A stretch of 64,000 nucleotides of DNA. Origin: Paenibacillus vini (GTDB taxonomy: Bacteria; Bacillota; Bacilli; Paenibacillales; Paenibacillaceae). Shown here one piece after another: positions 1 to 7,788 of this stretch. The first letter of the stretch is position 1; each line of letters starts with the position of its first letter. The notes beneath the pieces were generated by a model. That model worked only from the letters and a program-made list of their open reading frames with translations, was not told the origin of the DNA and did not search any database. The translations under genes were made by a program, and so were the position numbers. The stretch spans positions 496,001-560,000 of the forward strand of contig NZ_BOSL01000001.1 in assembly GCF_018403325.1 (NCBI RefSeq). The letters run 5' to 3'.

Positions 1-1
1 C

Positions 2-259
2 GTGGGTAGTTGCAAGGAACTTCTCTATGGAGTTGATGACGGCATCGGGCCTGCCGGTTTCGTAGTACCCGTCATGCATTATGAATTTATGGCCCAGCGG
101 GTTATCGAACTTTGCAGGAGCCGGGAACTTCGGGAAGAGATGGGGAGAAACGCGTTACAAAGAGTGACGCTTCATTATCAGCACCACGACTTTATTGAAA
201 ATTACCGAAATTTATACGCTTCTTTGAAGGAGGTGCGTTATGGCCGGCATCGGGTTTGA
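2..259 (+). CDS. pelF: PelF-like glycosyltransferase, C-terminal fragment
   Basis: The frame is open to the left edge, so only the last 85 or so residues of a GT-B (family 4) glycosyltransferase are present. Visible are the donor-site stretch beginning GSCKELL, then a hydrophobic VVPV strand and the helical tail ending in a YRNLY motif, as in PelF, the cytosolic enzyme that polymerises Pel polysaccharide from UDP-sugars. The identification rests mainly on the next gene, which starts inside this one (20-nt overlap) and begins with a clear PelG. The overlap implies translational coupling. The start codon is outside the window. Another GT4 enzyme is possible but less likely. Confidence 0.75.
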   Translation: MGSCKELLYGVDDGIGPAGFVVPVMHYEFMAQRVIELCRSRELREEMGRNALQRVTLHYQHHDFIENYRNLYASLKEVRYGRHRV

Positions 260-3200
260 ATTAAGAAAATTGTTTCGTGAACAAGGACTTCTCAACAACG
301 TAAAGGCCTATGCCTTCTCAGCCTTAACTACTGTCGGGCCCATGATCCTAAGCATGTTTCTGATTGTAGTGCTGCAACGGTTGATGACCTTCAATGAGGC
401 GAGCTACTTGGATTGGGAATTGTACATTGCCACGGTGCAATACGCCTTCATATTCTCGATTATTATTACGAGCGGTTTATCTATGGTATTGACCCGGTAT
501 ATTGCGGATATGATCTTCCAAAAGAAATATGACCGGATCCTATCGTCTTATTATGGGGCCTTAGCCGTGTGTCTTCCTTTCAGCGGATTAACGGCCTGGC
601 TCTTTCTTCGGGGCGTAGCGGCGACTCAGGGTTATAAATTAGCCGCGTATTTATTTTTTATGATTCTGGTAGTGATCTGGTTTCAGTCGGTTTATTTGTC
701 GGCTCTCAAGGATTACGTAAGAATAGTGCGAACCTTCGCTGTTGGAGTGTTAGTCTCGGTAGTCGCAGGCTGGATTCTGCTAAGTTATACGGAAATAAAC
801 CCGGCAACGGCGGCATTGGTCGCCATTGATGTTGGATTCGTGCTAATCGCACTGTTGTCATCCTTTCATTTTGAACAGGTATTTCCAGCGAGACAGGAGC
901 GGCTTTATTTTGCTTTCTTCTCGTATTTTAGGAAGTATCCGTCCTTGTTCTTTATCGGCACATTTATGTATGCCGGGATCTATGTTCACTGCTTTGTGTA
1001 CTGGTTTAGCTCTAAGGGGACGCTGGTTAGAGATCAATTTTGGACGTCGCCGTTTTATGACTTGCCGGTATTTTATGCTTTTGTTTCGGTCATTCCCACC
1101 TTGGTCACCTTCGTGGTCTCTGTGGAGACCCGCTTTTATGAGAAATTCAGAACGTATTACAATCAGGTAATTCATGGCGGAACTTATCAGGAGATGAGCA
1201 GGGCCAAGAAGGAGATGCAGAGAACCTTGATGCTGGAAATCAGCTTTCTGACCGAAGTGCAGTTGTTGTTTACGATAATCTCGCTTGCGCTGGGAATGAA
1301 ATTCCTGCCGGGAACGGGATTTACGATGGAGCAGATCGATATCTTTACGATTCTGGCCCTTGGTTATTTCCTATTCATCATCATGTTCGTCCTATTGCAT
1401 TTGTTAATGTACTTTGATGATCGCAAAGGAGTTCTTTGGATTAGCCTATTGTTCGTCGTTCTGAACGTGGCCATTTCTTATGCGACTTATAAAACAGACA
1501 GTGACGGATTAGGGATGTTTATCGCCTCCTTTTTAGGGTTGGCTGCGGCGATCTACAGGCTGATGCAAGTGCTTGGCAATATTGATTACTTTACCTTCTG
1601 TATGCAGCCCATGCACACTATGCGGCCAAAGAACCAGACATTCCGCAAAATTCCCGGAAAGTCGCTCTCTATTATTGTTTCGGTCTCGCTACTCGCTGTT
1701 TTGCTGAGCGCTTGTACAGCAACATCATCAATTGATTCCGGCACTGTCTCGGGCGAAGCGGTAGCAGCCTCCGTCGTCGGGTCGGAGAAGATGGAGCAGG
1801 ATATCAGTCGTCTTCAAGAAGATAAGCGGGTTTATGAACGGGATGAAGATTCTTCGATAAAAGCGTTGTATGTAACGGTTCTGCCGCAGAACCAGGAGAA
1901 AGCGAAGACCGGGCTCAATTGGTATGCATTGAATCGGATTACCGATCATTACAGTCAGGATAATATGAAGGTCATTGTTCAGGAGGGGGCCGTCGACGGC
2001 AGCGGACCGCAGCAGGGGATGTTCGGTTACGGAATCAGCGAGTTCAACGGCAAAATTAGTCTGCGTGGTAATACGGCTCGGTATGCTTCGCAGAAGTCTT
2101 ATAAGATTCGCCTGAATGAAGAAGCGGGAACCTGGTTGAACCAGCGGACGATTAATTTGAACAAACATGCCTTTGACTTCTCAAGAATTCGCAATAAACT
2201 GACGTTCGACCTCTTGGAGAAGGTTCCGGATATCACCAGTTTGAGAACTCAATTCGTCCATCTGTATGTGAAGGACTTATCCGAAGGGGCTAATCCTGGC
2301 GGCTACGAAAATTACGGACTCTATACTCAAATCGAACAACCGAATGAAATGTTTTTAAAATCGCATTGGCTTGACCCTTACGGTCAGCTTTATAAAGTAG
2401 CCTTCTTCGAATTTTTTCGTTACCCGGATCAAATCAAAGAACTATCGGACCCAGGGTATGACAAGGCAGCTTTTGAGTCGATTCTCGAGATTAAAGGATA
2501 TGAGGACCATGACAAGCTTATTGCTATGCTGAACGATGTCAACGATATGTCGATACCTATTGATAAAGTTATTGAAGAGCATTTTGATTTGGATAATTAC
2601 CTGACCTGGCTGGCCGTAAATATATTGACGGACAATATGGATACGGACGCGAATAACTTCTATCTGTATTCTCCTTTAAATTCGGACAAATGGTACTTTC
2701 TCCCGTGGGATTATGACGGGGCTTGGGGTGTCCAGCGAATGGAGAAGAGTATCAGTGATTACCAGAACGGGCTCAGTAACTATTGGGGAAGCGTACTTCA
2801 CAATCGTTATTTCCGAAGTGAGGCTCATATTCAGCAGCTCAAGGATAAGATCGAAGAAGTGTCCAAATACATTAATAAGGATACGGTGACGGCCCAAATG
2901 GAGCTTTATGAAGGTACGGTCAAACCTTATTTGGAAAGCGCACCTGATATTAAGTTTCTGCCGCAAATGACGAGCCGACTATCGGAGGAGATGGAGTATA
3001 TCGCCCAGGTTCCGGAGATGGGGAAAAAGCTGTTTCTAGAAGATTTGGAGAAGCCTAAGCCATTTTATTTGGACGATGTGAAGACCGAAGCCGACGGTAA
3101 ACAGACGTATAGTTGGGGGTTGTCTTATGACTTCCAAGGGGATGACCTTCTATATGACTTATCCGTAGCTAAAGACCCTGAATTTACTCAGGTTGTCACT

Positions 3201-3374
3201 ACTAAAAAGGACCTTTCTAATAATACTGTCACGCTGGACGGGCTGCCGAAAGGAATCTATTACTGGAAGGTAATCGTGCGTGATACTCAGGGGCATTCGC
3301 AGATCGCCTTCGACAAATATTTCGATACTGAGGAACAGCCCTATTATGGAATAAGGGAATTTGAGGTGGAATAA
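240..3374 (+). CDS. pelG: PelG exopolysaccharide transporter fused to a CotH-type domain
   Basis: One uninterrupted 1044-residue frame. Residues 1 to about 455 match PelG, a polytopic membrane protein (about 12 helices) thought to move Pel polysaccharide across the membrane; it opens MAGIGFELRKLF. A further hydrophobic segment ends in a lipobox, LLSAC, with Cys492, as in a lipoprotein signal peptide. Residues about 540-960 are a CotH kinase-like domain: RGN at 609-611, SYK with Lys622, and a WDYDGAWG metal-site motif at 823-830. PelG (about 455 aa) and CotH proteins are usually separate, so this is a fusion, or two products from one frame by internal initiation (Met455, 458 or 461) or by signal-peptidase II cleavage before Cys492. 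The start has a GGAGGTG site 5 nt upstream. The VTC and DUF4956 genes follow directly. Confidence 0.88.
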   Translation: MAGIGFELRKLFREQGLLNNVKAYAFSALTTVGPMILSMFLIVVLQRLMTFNEASYLDWELYIATVQYAFIFSIIITSGLSMVLTRYIADMIFQKKYDRILSSYYGALAVCLPFSGLTAWLFLRGVAATQGYKLAAYLFFMILVVIWFQSVYLSALKDYVRIVRTFAVGVLVSVVAGWILLSYTEINPATAALVAIDVGFVLIALLSSFHFEQVFPARQERLYFAFFSYFRKYPSLFFIGTFMYAGIYVHCFVYWFSSKGTLVRDQFWTSPFYDLPVFYAFVSVIPTLVTFVVSVETRFYEKFRTYYNQVIHGGTYQEMSRAKKEMQRTLMLEISFLTEVQLLFTIISLALGMKFLPGTGFTMEQIDIFTILALGYFLFIIMFVLLHLLMYFDDRKGVLWISLLFVVLNVAISYATYKTDSDGLGMFIASFLGLAAAIYRLMQVLGNIDYFTFCMQPMHTMRPKNQTFRKIPGKSLSIIVSVSLLAVLLSACTATSSIDSGTVSGEAVAASVVGSEKMEQDISRLQEDKRVYERDEDSSIKALYVTVLPQNQEKAKTGLNWYALNRITDHYSQDNMKVIVQEGAVDGSGPQQGMFGYGISEFNGKISLRGNTARYASQKSYKIRLNEEAGTWLNQRTINLNKHAFDFSRIRNKLTFDLLEKVPDITSLRTQFVHLYVKDLSEGANPGGYENYGLYTQIEQPNEMFLKSHWLDPYGQLYKVAFFEFFRYPDQIKELSDPGYDKAAFESILEIKGYEDHDKLIAMLNDVNDMSIPIDKVIEEHFDLDNYLTWLAVNILTDNMDTDANNFYLYSPLNSDKWYFLPWDYDGAWGVQRMEKSISDYQNGLSNYWGSVLHNRYFRSEAHIQQLKDKIEEVSKYINKDTVTAQMELYEGTVKPYLESAPDIKFLPQMTSRLSEEMEYIAQVPEMGKKLFLEDLEKPKPFYLDDVKTEADGKQTYSWGLSYDFQGDDLLYDLSVAKDPEFTQVVTTKKDLSNNTVTLDGLPKGIYYWKVIVRDTQGHSQIAFDKYFDTEEQPYYGIREFEVE

Positions 3375-3376
3375 CT

Positions 3377-4087
3377 GTGCAATTTCAAGGAAGAAAGCTG
3401 CGTCATGAATTCAAATATTATTTGAACACACACGAATACCTTTCTCTCAGCCAAAAGGCCGCGGCGTTGCTTCGGATGGATAGCCATTCGCCCGGCCGGG
3501 AGGGCTACGGCATACGCAGCCTGTATTTCGACGGGGTTCATGACCATTCGTTGCACGATAAGAACAATGGAGTTTTTGCGCGAGAGAAGTACAGGATCCG
3601 CATATATAACGGAAGTAAGGACCATATTTCTTTGGAGCGGAAAAGTAAGTACGGTGATTATGTTTGTAAGGATGCAGCCCGGCTAACACACAGGGAATAC
3701 GAGTCTATCATGAACGGAGACGCAGAAATTCTCTCAAAGAGGGAAGAAGCGTTGGTACAGCAATTTCGGACAGCGTTGGTGCATCGAGCGTTTCGCCCCG
3801 TTGTAATCGTCGATTATATTAGGGAAGCTTATGTATACGATCTGGGTAATGTAAGAATTACCTTTGATAAAATGCTATCGGCAGGTGTTAATACCGTAGA
3901 CTTGTTTGACGACGCCATGGTGTTAAGAGAAGCGATTATGGGCCCGCTGACCATTATGGAAGTGAAGTACGACTCATTTTTGCCCGTTCATGTCCGTCAA
4001 ATCATTGAGACGGAAAAACATGTCCGTTCTTCTATTTCAAAGTATGTCATTTGTCGGGAAGCCCGGTATCGGCACTTTAAAGAATAA
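3377..4087 (+). CDS. VTC-domain (polyphosphate polymerase-like) protein
   Basis: A 236-residue protein with the tunnel-fold VTC domain over almost its whole length. Features that fit the family are the N-terminal RHEFKYYL strand (Glu11, Lys13), the basic EKYRIRIY strand, and ERK at 87-89. Yeast Vtc4 makes polyphosphate with this fold. In bacteria such domains often sit beside CotH and DUF4956 genes in surface-polysaccharide loci, where their substrate is not settled. It starts 2 nt after the PelG-CotH stop, so it is in the same operon. It has no signal peptide and is probably cytosolic, perhaps working with the membrane protein encoded next. The family call is firm; the reaction is not. Confidence 0.85.
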   Translation: MQFQGRKLRHEFKYYLNTHEYLSLSQKAAALLRMDSHSPGREGYGIRSLYFDGVHDHSLHDKNNGVFAREKYRIRIYNGSKDHISLERKSKYGDYVCKDAARLTHREYESIMNGDAEILSKREEALVQQFRTALVHRAFRPVVIVDYIREAYVYDLGNVRITFDKMLSAGVNTVDLFDDAMVLREAIMGPLTIMEVKYDSFLPVHVRQIIETEKHVRSSISKYVICREARYRHFKE

Positions 4088-4104
4088 TTACAGGGGGAAA
4101 CAAA

Positions 4105-4785
4105 GTGGGAGATAACCTGAATTTTGATAACATTATCAAAAAGAGCGTTCTAAATCTGGAGGCTTTTCGTAATATATCTTATATTGACGTTTTTTTAGGA
4201 CTTCTATGTGCTTTTATTATCGGGATGTTTATTTTTTGGGTTTATAAAAAGGCATTTCGAGGAGTTGTATATAGTTACAACTACAATGTATCCTTTGTTC
4301 TAATGACGATGATTACAGCATTGGTCATCATGACGATCAGTACGAATATCGTGCTTTCGCTCGGAATGGTAGGGGCCTTGAGCATCGTGAGATTCCGGAA
4401 CGCTGTAAAAGACCCTCTGGATATCGTATATATGTTTTGGGCTCTTGCGGCAGGAATTGCATCGGGGGCGAAGTTGTATCCGATTGCCTTATTCGGTTCG
4501 TTACTAATTGGAGTGACCTTGTTATGGCTATCTCGCCGCAAAATCAGAGAGCAGCCTTTCCTGCTGATCATCCGCCACACAGAAGAGGCTGCGAATGAGG
4601 TTAGGGAGCAACTGCGCAAGTTACCGTATCGCCTAAAGTCAAAAACGGTAAGAAGGGAATTTACCGAACTTACGGTTGAACTGCGACTTAGGGACGACAA
4701 TACGGCGTTCCTTCATTCGATTTCCGATATTAATGGAGTTCAGGATGCTTCTTTGATCAATTATTCCGGTGATTACGCTCAATAA
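4105..4785 (+). CDS. DUF4956 membrane protein
   Basis: A 226-residue protein with a GTG start behind a GGGGG-type ribosome site. About four membrane helices lie in residues 25-145, with the conserved loop SLGMVGALSIVRFRNAVKDP between helices, which is the DUF4956 hallmark. A soluble alpha/beta C-terminal domain (about 150-226) has the pattern of a ferredoxin-like regulatory fold. It is the last gene of the pelF-pelG/cotH-VTC group, separated from VTC by 17 nt. DUF4956, VTC and CotH genes recur together in bacteria, which suggests a membrane complex, but its activity is unknown. Confidence 0.85.
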   Translation: MGDNLNFDNIIKKSVLNLEAFRNISYIDVFLGLLCAFIIGMFIFWVYKKAFRGVVYSYNYNVSFVLMTMITALVIMTISTNIVLSLGMVGALSIVRFRNAVKDPLDIVYMFWALAAGIASGAKLYPIALFGSLLIGVTLLWLSRRKIREQPFLLIIRHTEEAANEVREQLRKLPYRLKSKTVRREFTELTVELRLRDDNTAFLHSISDINGVQDASLINYSGDYAQ

Positions 4786-4910
4786 GGCAGATAAAACTGC
4801 TGAAAATCATAATTTTTCACAAAACAGTACCCTTATAATTCCCAAAGGTGTAATATGGAAGTAAGAAAATCTAGTTCTTTATTACTATTTTTGGAGACGT
4901 GAATTAGATT

Positions 4911-6311
4911 ATGAACAGGGAACAAGAAATTCACCGGCGAAATGTATTGATACTGAAGCTGCTGTGGGGCTTCTATGCAATTTCTCTAGTGGTAAATCTG
5001 GTTGTGGACCAGAGCATCTATGTCCTATATCCCCCCGTCGGCCTGGGGCTGGGTATTGTTTTGCTGCTGCTTGTGGCAAGCAAACGTTTCTCGGAACTGA
5101 CGATGTTTTTGATGATTACTTCGTTATATGTGTTTTTGCTGGCGCTTACTTTAAACTATCCTTATTTGGTCAACTTCATTTTTCTAGGCCTGATTCCTTT
5201 GTTTGCTTTAATATATCTTGATTATCGGGCTGTCTTACTCGCTGGTGCTTTGTACCTTGCAACCGCTATTTATATGTTCAATGTGCTGCACGATGAAATG
5301 TTTGCGGGAGTTGACCGCAGCGATATTGCCTATGTCGTCGTTTTTGGATTGTTTGCAACCGCATTCTGTCTCTATTTCACCAAATTCATCAAATCTCTCT
5401 GGCTGAAGGCAGAACAGAGCGGCAGTCAACTCCGCAACATTTTGGAGAATGTTGAAATCGCCACCTGGTCATATCATTTGAGCGGAGGCGTCATGCAGCT
5501 GTCCGAAGGTATCATTCATATTACCGGAATGCCTGCGGAAGCTTTTGAGGGCGACTATCGGATGTTGACAGATATTGTATTGCCTGAGGACAAATCGCGG
5601 ATTATGAAGGCCCAAAAAGAAATGGTTTTGGACAAGAAAAGCGTTACGGTAGAATGTCGGATTGTCCGCAGCGATGGAGAGTACCGGTGGACGCAGATCC
5701 GGGGGAACCCCTTTTTTAACAGTACCGGGCATCTTGAGCGATTAGCGGGAGTTATAATAGACATAACAGAGCGGAAGAGGCTGGAGGAACAGGTAGAATA
5801 CCTGGCCTACCATGATGAACTGACCGCCTTGCCCAACCGGGCCATGTTCAATATGCGGTTTGAACAATACATAAATGAAGGTATGAATCCTCTAACGATT
5901 ATGTTTATCGATCTGGATAACTTCAAAGAGGTGAATGATGCTTTTGGCCATAGTGCTGGTGATTTACTTTTGAGGGGAATTGCCGAAAGATTGACCGGAC
6001 ATATTCGGGATACCGATATGGTATGCAGGCTTGGTGGAGACGAGTTCTTACTGCTGCTAACCCACAGCGATTCGACGCATGCGTCCAAGGTAGCAGAGCG
6101 GATCATTTCAAGTCTTTCCATTCCTTTCAATTATCAAGGCTATTCACTCATCGCTACGCCAAGTATAGGGATTTGCGTATATGAGGGCGGTCCATGTGAT
6201 TTGGACCAGCTTATCCGGGAAGCCGACGAGGCGATGTATGAAGCGAAACGGGAAGGTCGCAACCGGTATTTTATACATTCGGCTCTTTCCAGTATGAGTT
6301 CATATCCTTGA
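4911..6311 (+). CDS. Membrane diguanylate cyclase with PAS domain
   Basis: 466 residues: about six membrane helices (15-165), a PAS domain (about 175-285, ending in the usual DITERKRLEE linker), and a GGDEF domain (about 290-455). The active-site motif GGDEF is intact at 375-379, so it should make c-di-GMP from two GTP at the membrane; the PAS domain is the likely signal input. No EAL domain is present. It lies 125 nt downstream of the Pel cluster, and Pel production is activated by c-di-GMP through PelD in characterised systems, so local control of Pel is a reasonable inference. A TATAAT at 4834-4839 may give it its own promoter. A strong terminator follows. Confidence 0.93.
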   Translation: MNREQEIHRRNVLILKLLWGFYAISLVVNLVVDQSIYVLYPPVGLGLGIVLLLLVASKRFSELTMFLMITSLYVFLLALTLNYPYLVNFIFLGLIPLFALIYLDYRAVLLAGALYLATAIYMFNVLHDEMFAGVDRSDIAYVVVFGLFATAFCLYFTKFIKSLWLKAEQSGSQLRNILENVEIATWSYHLSGGVMQLSEGIIHITGMPAEAFEGDYRMLTDIVLPEDKSRIMKAQKEMVLDKKSVTVECRIVRSDGEYRWTQIRGNPFFNSTGHLERLAGVIIDITERKRLEEQVEYLAYHDELTALPNRAMFNMRFEQYINEGMNPLTIMFIDLDNFKEVNDAFGHSAGDLLLRGIAERLTGHIRDTDMVCRLGGDEFLLLLTHSDSTHASKVAERIISSLSIPFNYQGYSLIATPSIGICVYEGGPCDLDQLIREADEAMYEAKREGRNRYFIHSALSSMSSYP

Positions 6312-6321
6312 ATTATCAATT

Positions 6322-6366
6322 GACCCAGTTTTAGCTCAGCAAGTTGAGCTGAAACTGGGTCTTTTT
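6322..6366 (+). terminator. Intrinsic terminator after the diguanylate cyclase gene
   Basis: A 16-bp stem (6322-6337 with 6345-6360, one G-T pair) and a 7-nt loop are followed by CTTTTT. It begins 10 nt after the stop codon and closes the Pel/diguanylate cyclase region. Confidence 0.93.
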
Positions 6367-6437
6367 GGGTTGGGTCGTGCTAGATCATATGCATTATTCT
6401 AGTTCGCGCTAAGCCACGCTATGCAGATGAGAAATTG

Positions 6438-6613
6438 ATGCGATAGTGCAGCTATTATTCCCGAATTGGGCCGTAAGAGAAGAATTTCTGCATTTATACA
6501 GGATTTCCAAGCACAACCGCAGTAAAAGGAGCCATTTTAATAAAAATGATGTATTTTTGCAGAAATGCTCTACGATACAAGAATTAATCGGATTGAAGGA
6601 TGTATAATTGCAG
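6438..6613. repeat. Four-palindrome array, class A, copy 1
   Basis: The 6367-6646 gap between convergent genes holds four 14-mers of the form nTGnA-N4-TnCAG: 6438-6451 (ATGCGATAGTGCAG), 6488-6501 (CTGCATTTATACAG), 6549-6562 (ATGTATTTTTGCAG) and 6600-6613 (ATGTATAATTGCAG). Centre-to-centre distances are 50, 61 and 51 bp, nearly those of five other arrays in the window. Spacer sequences are not repeated between units. No gene was found in this gap. Confidence 0.8.
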
Positions 6614-6646
6614 TATTTATCCTCCAATTCTACTCCATAATCCGGT

Positions 6647-7315
6647 TTATAATCTCGACAAGGCATGGGGCTGTAGCTCGTATCTGACGACATATTTTCC
6701 TTCTGCTCCGGTTACAGGAGAGAGTAGCCCTTCCAAACATAGAGAATGCAGAATTCGCACTGCTGTTCGATGGTTCACACTTAAATGGGTTTCCACATCG
6801 ATAGGACGAACAGGACGCGCAAGAAGACAGGCCAACCGTAGGGTTTCTCGTTCCGCTACAGTTCTGATACTGACGGGGGAAGTTTCCGGGTGAAAACGAC
6901 TTAGCACCATTCTTAGTAAAGTAATACATAGGTCAGGCCGATGAGCGACGTCGTCGTAGGCAAAAGAGATAACATGAAACCCCAAAGCCGTCAGAAATGT
7001 TTCCCTATTCAATTCATAACAATACTTTTGCCTGTCCATATCCCGAACATGCGCCCCGAAACCCTTGATTTCAATGACTAGCTTTATATGCTCGGTGAGA
7101 AATACAAAATCGCAGAAATAGGAAAATCCACGCCAATCCAGTACTTCGTATTCCGGATGCAATCCGGAAAAGTCTCCCCGTAGTGGCCACCAGACGTTGC
7201 TGCAAAATAGTTTTTCAGCTTCACGGTGACCTCGCTCCAAGCGGCCTTTACGTTCTCCGGTCCGACTTTGTAAATGATGCTTAACATAAGCTGCATGTGC
7301 GGTCTCAAAACTCAT
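6647..7315 (-). CDS. Orphan PD-(D/E)XK (DUF559/Vsr-like) protein with winged-helix tail
   Basis: 222 residues. Residues about 20-140 resemble the DUF559/Vsr-like endonuclease fold: a DFVFL strand supplies the Asp, VIEIKGFG supplies the E-x-K, and a later strand reads GFHVISFAYDDV. Residues about 155-215 look like a winged-helix DNA-binding domain (HRTAVRILHSLCLEGLL). The catalytic set D...ExK appears complete, so nuclease activity is plausible. There is no methyltransferase or other restriction partner nearby, so a role in repair or regulation cannot be separated from defence. The ATG has AGGAGG 8 nt upstream. It is a single-gene unit, preceded by a terminator. Confidence 0.6.
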   Translation of the reverse strand: MSFETAHAAYVKHHLQSRTGERKGRLERGHREAEKLFCSNVWWPLRGDFSGLHPEYEVLDWRGFSYFCDFVFLTEHIKLVIEIKGFGAHVRDMDRQKYCYELNRETFLTALGFHVISFAYDDVAHRPDLCITLLRMVLSRFHPETSPVSIRTVAERETLRLACLLARPVRPIDVETHLSVNHRTAVRILHSLCLEGLLSPVTGAEGKYVVRYELQPHALSRL

Positions 7316-7328
7316 ACGATATCCCTCC

Positions 7329-7380
7329 TAAAAAAGATAAAACGCCCCATCTTCACTCTTATGGAATGAATCGGGGCGTT
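7329..7380 (-). terminator. Terminator of the small membrane protein gene
   Basis: Read on the minus strand, AACGCCCC pairs with GGGGCGTT (7373-7380 with 7341-7348) and is followed by a T-rich run (7329-7340). It separates the gene at 7414-7707 from the nuclease-like gene. Confidence 0.85.
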
Positions 7381-7413
7381 CTTCGCCATTTTGGATTATT
7401 ATATTGGATTATT

Positions 7414-7707
7414 CTATCGCTCCCCATTATTCTTGCGGTCATAATAAATCGCGCCGAGCCACTGACTGGCGGCGAACAGCACAAACATTCCAAGCACGAG
7501 CAGGAAACGGTTGTCCCCTTTGCGTAAAATAAACTGCATGAGGAACAGAACCACGGCGATCTCCGTCCACATCAGTCCCCGCTTGCGGAGCGCCTTATAA
7601 TCATAGGTGCCCGTTCTTAATTTACGCAGATTGATCCAGGCGAGGATTACTAGAATAAGGAAAAAGATCAATGAGCCGATAAGATCTTCTCTTTGGAATG
7701 AACCCAT
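7414..7707 (-). CDS. Small membrane protein of unknown function
   Basis: 97 residues with three hydrophobic stretches (about 10-25, 46-62 and 68-85), separated by a basic loop (NLRKLRTGTYDYKALRKRG), and a polar tail YYDRKNNGER. I do not recognise the family. The ATG follows a GCGAGGT ribosome site, and a terminator lies just downstream, so it is very probably a real monocistronic gene. It probably sits in the cytoplasmic membrane. Nothing in the context gives a role. Confidence 0.7.
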   Translation of the reverse strand: MGSFQREDLIGSLIFFLILVILAWINLRKLRTGTYDYKALRKRGLMWTEIAVVLFLMQFILRKGDNRFLLVLGMFVLFAASQWLGAIYYDRKNNGER

Positions 7708-7788
7708 TAGCTGATACCTCGCTTTATTGTAGGATGAGTGCCGTTGTAAGCATTGTATCTTATGAGAGATAGCCCCGCAATTCAGTAT

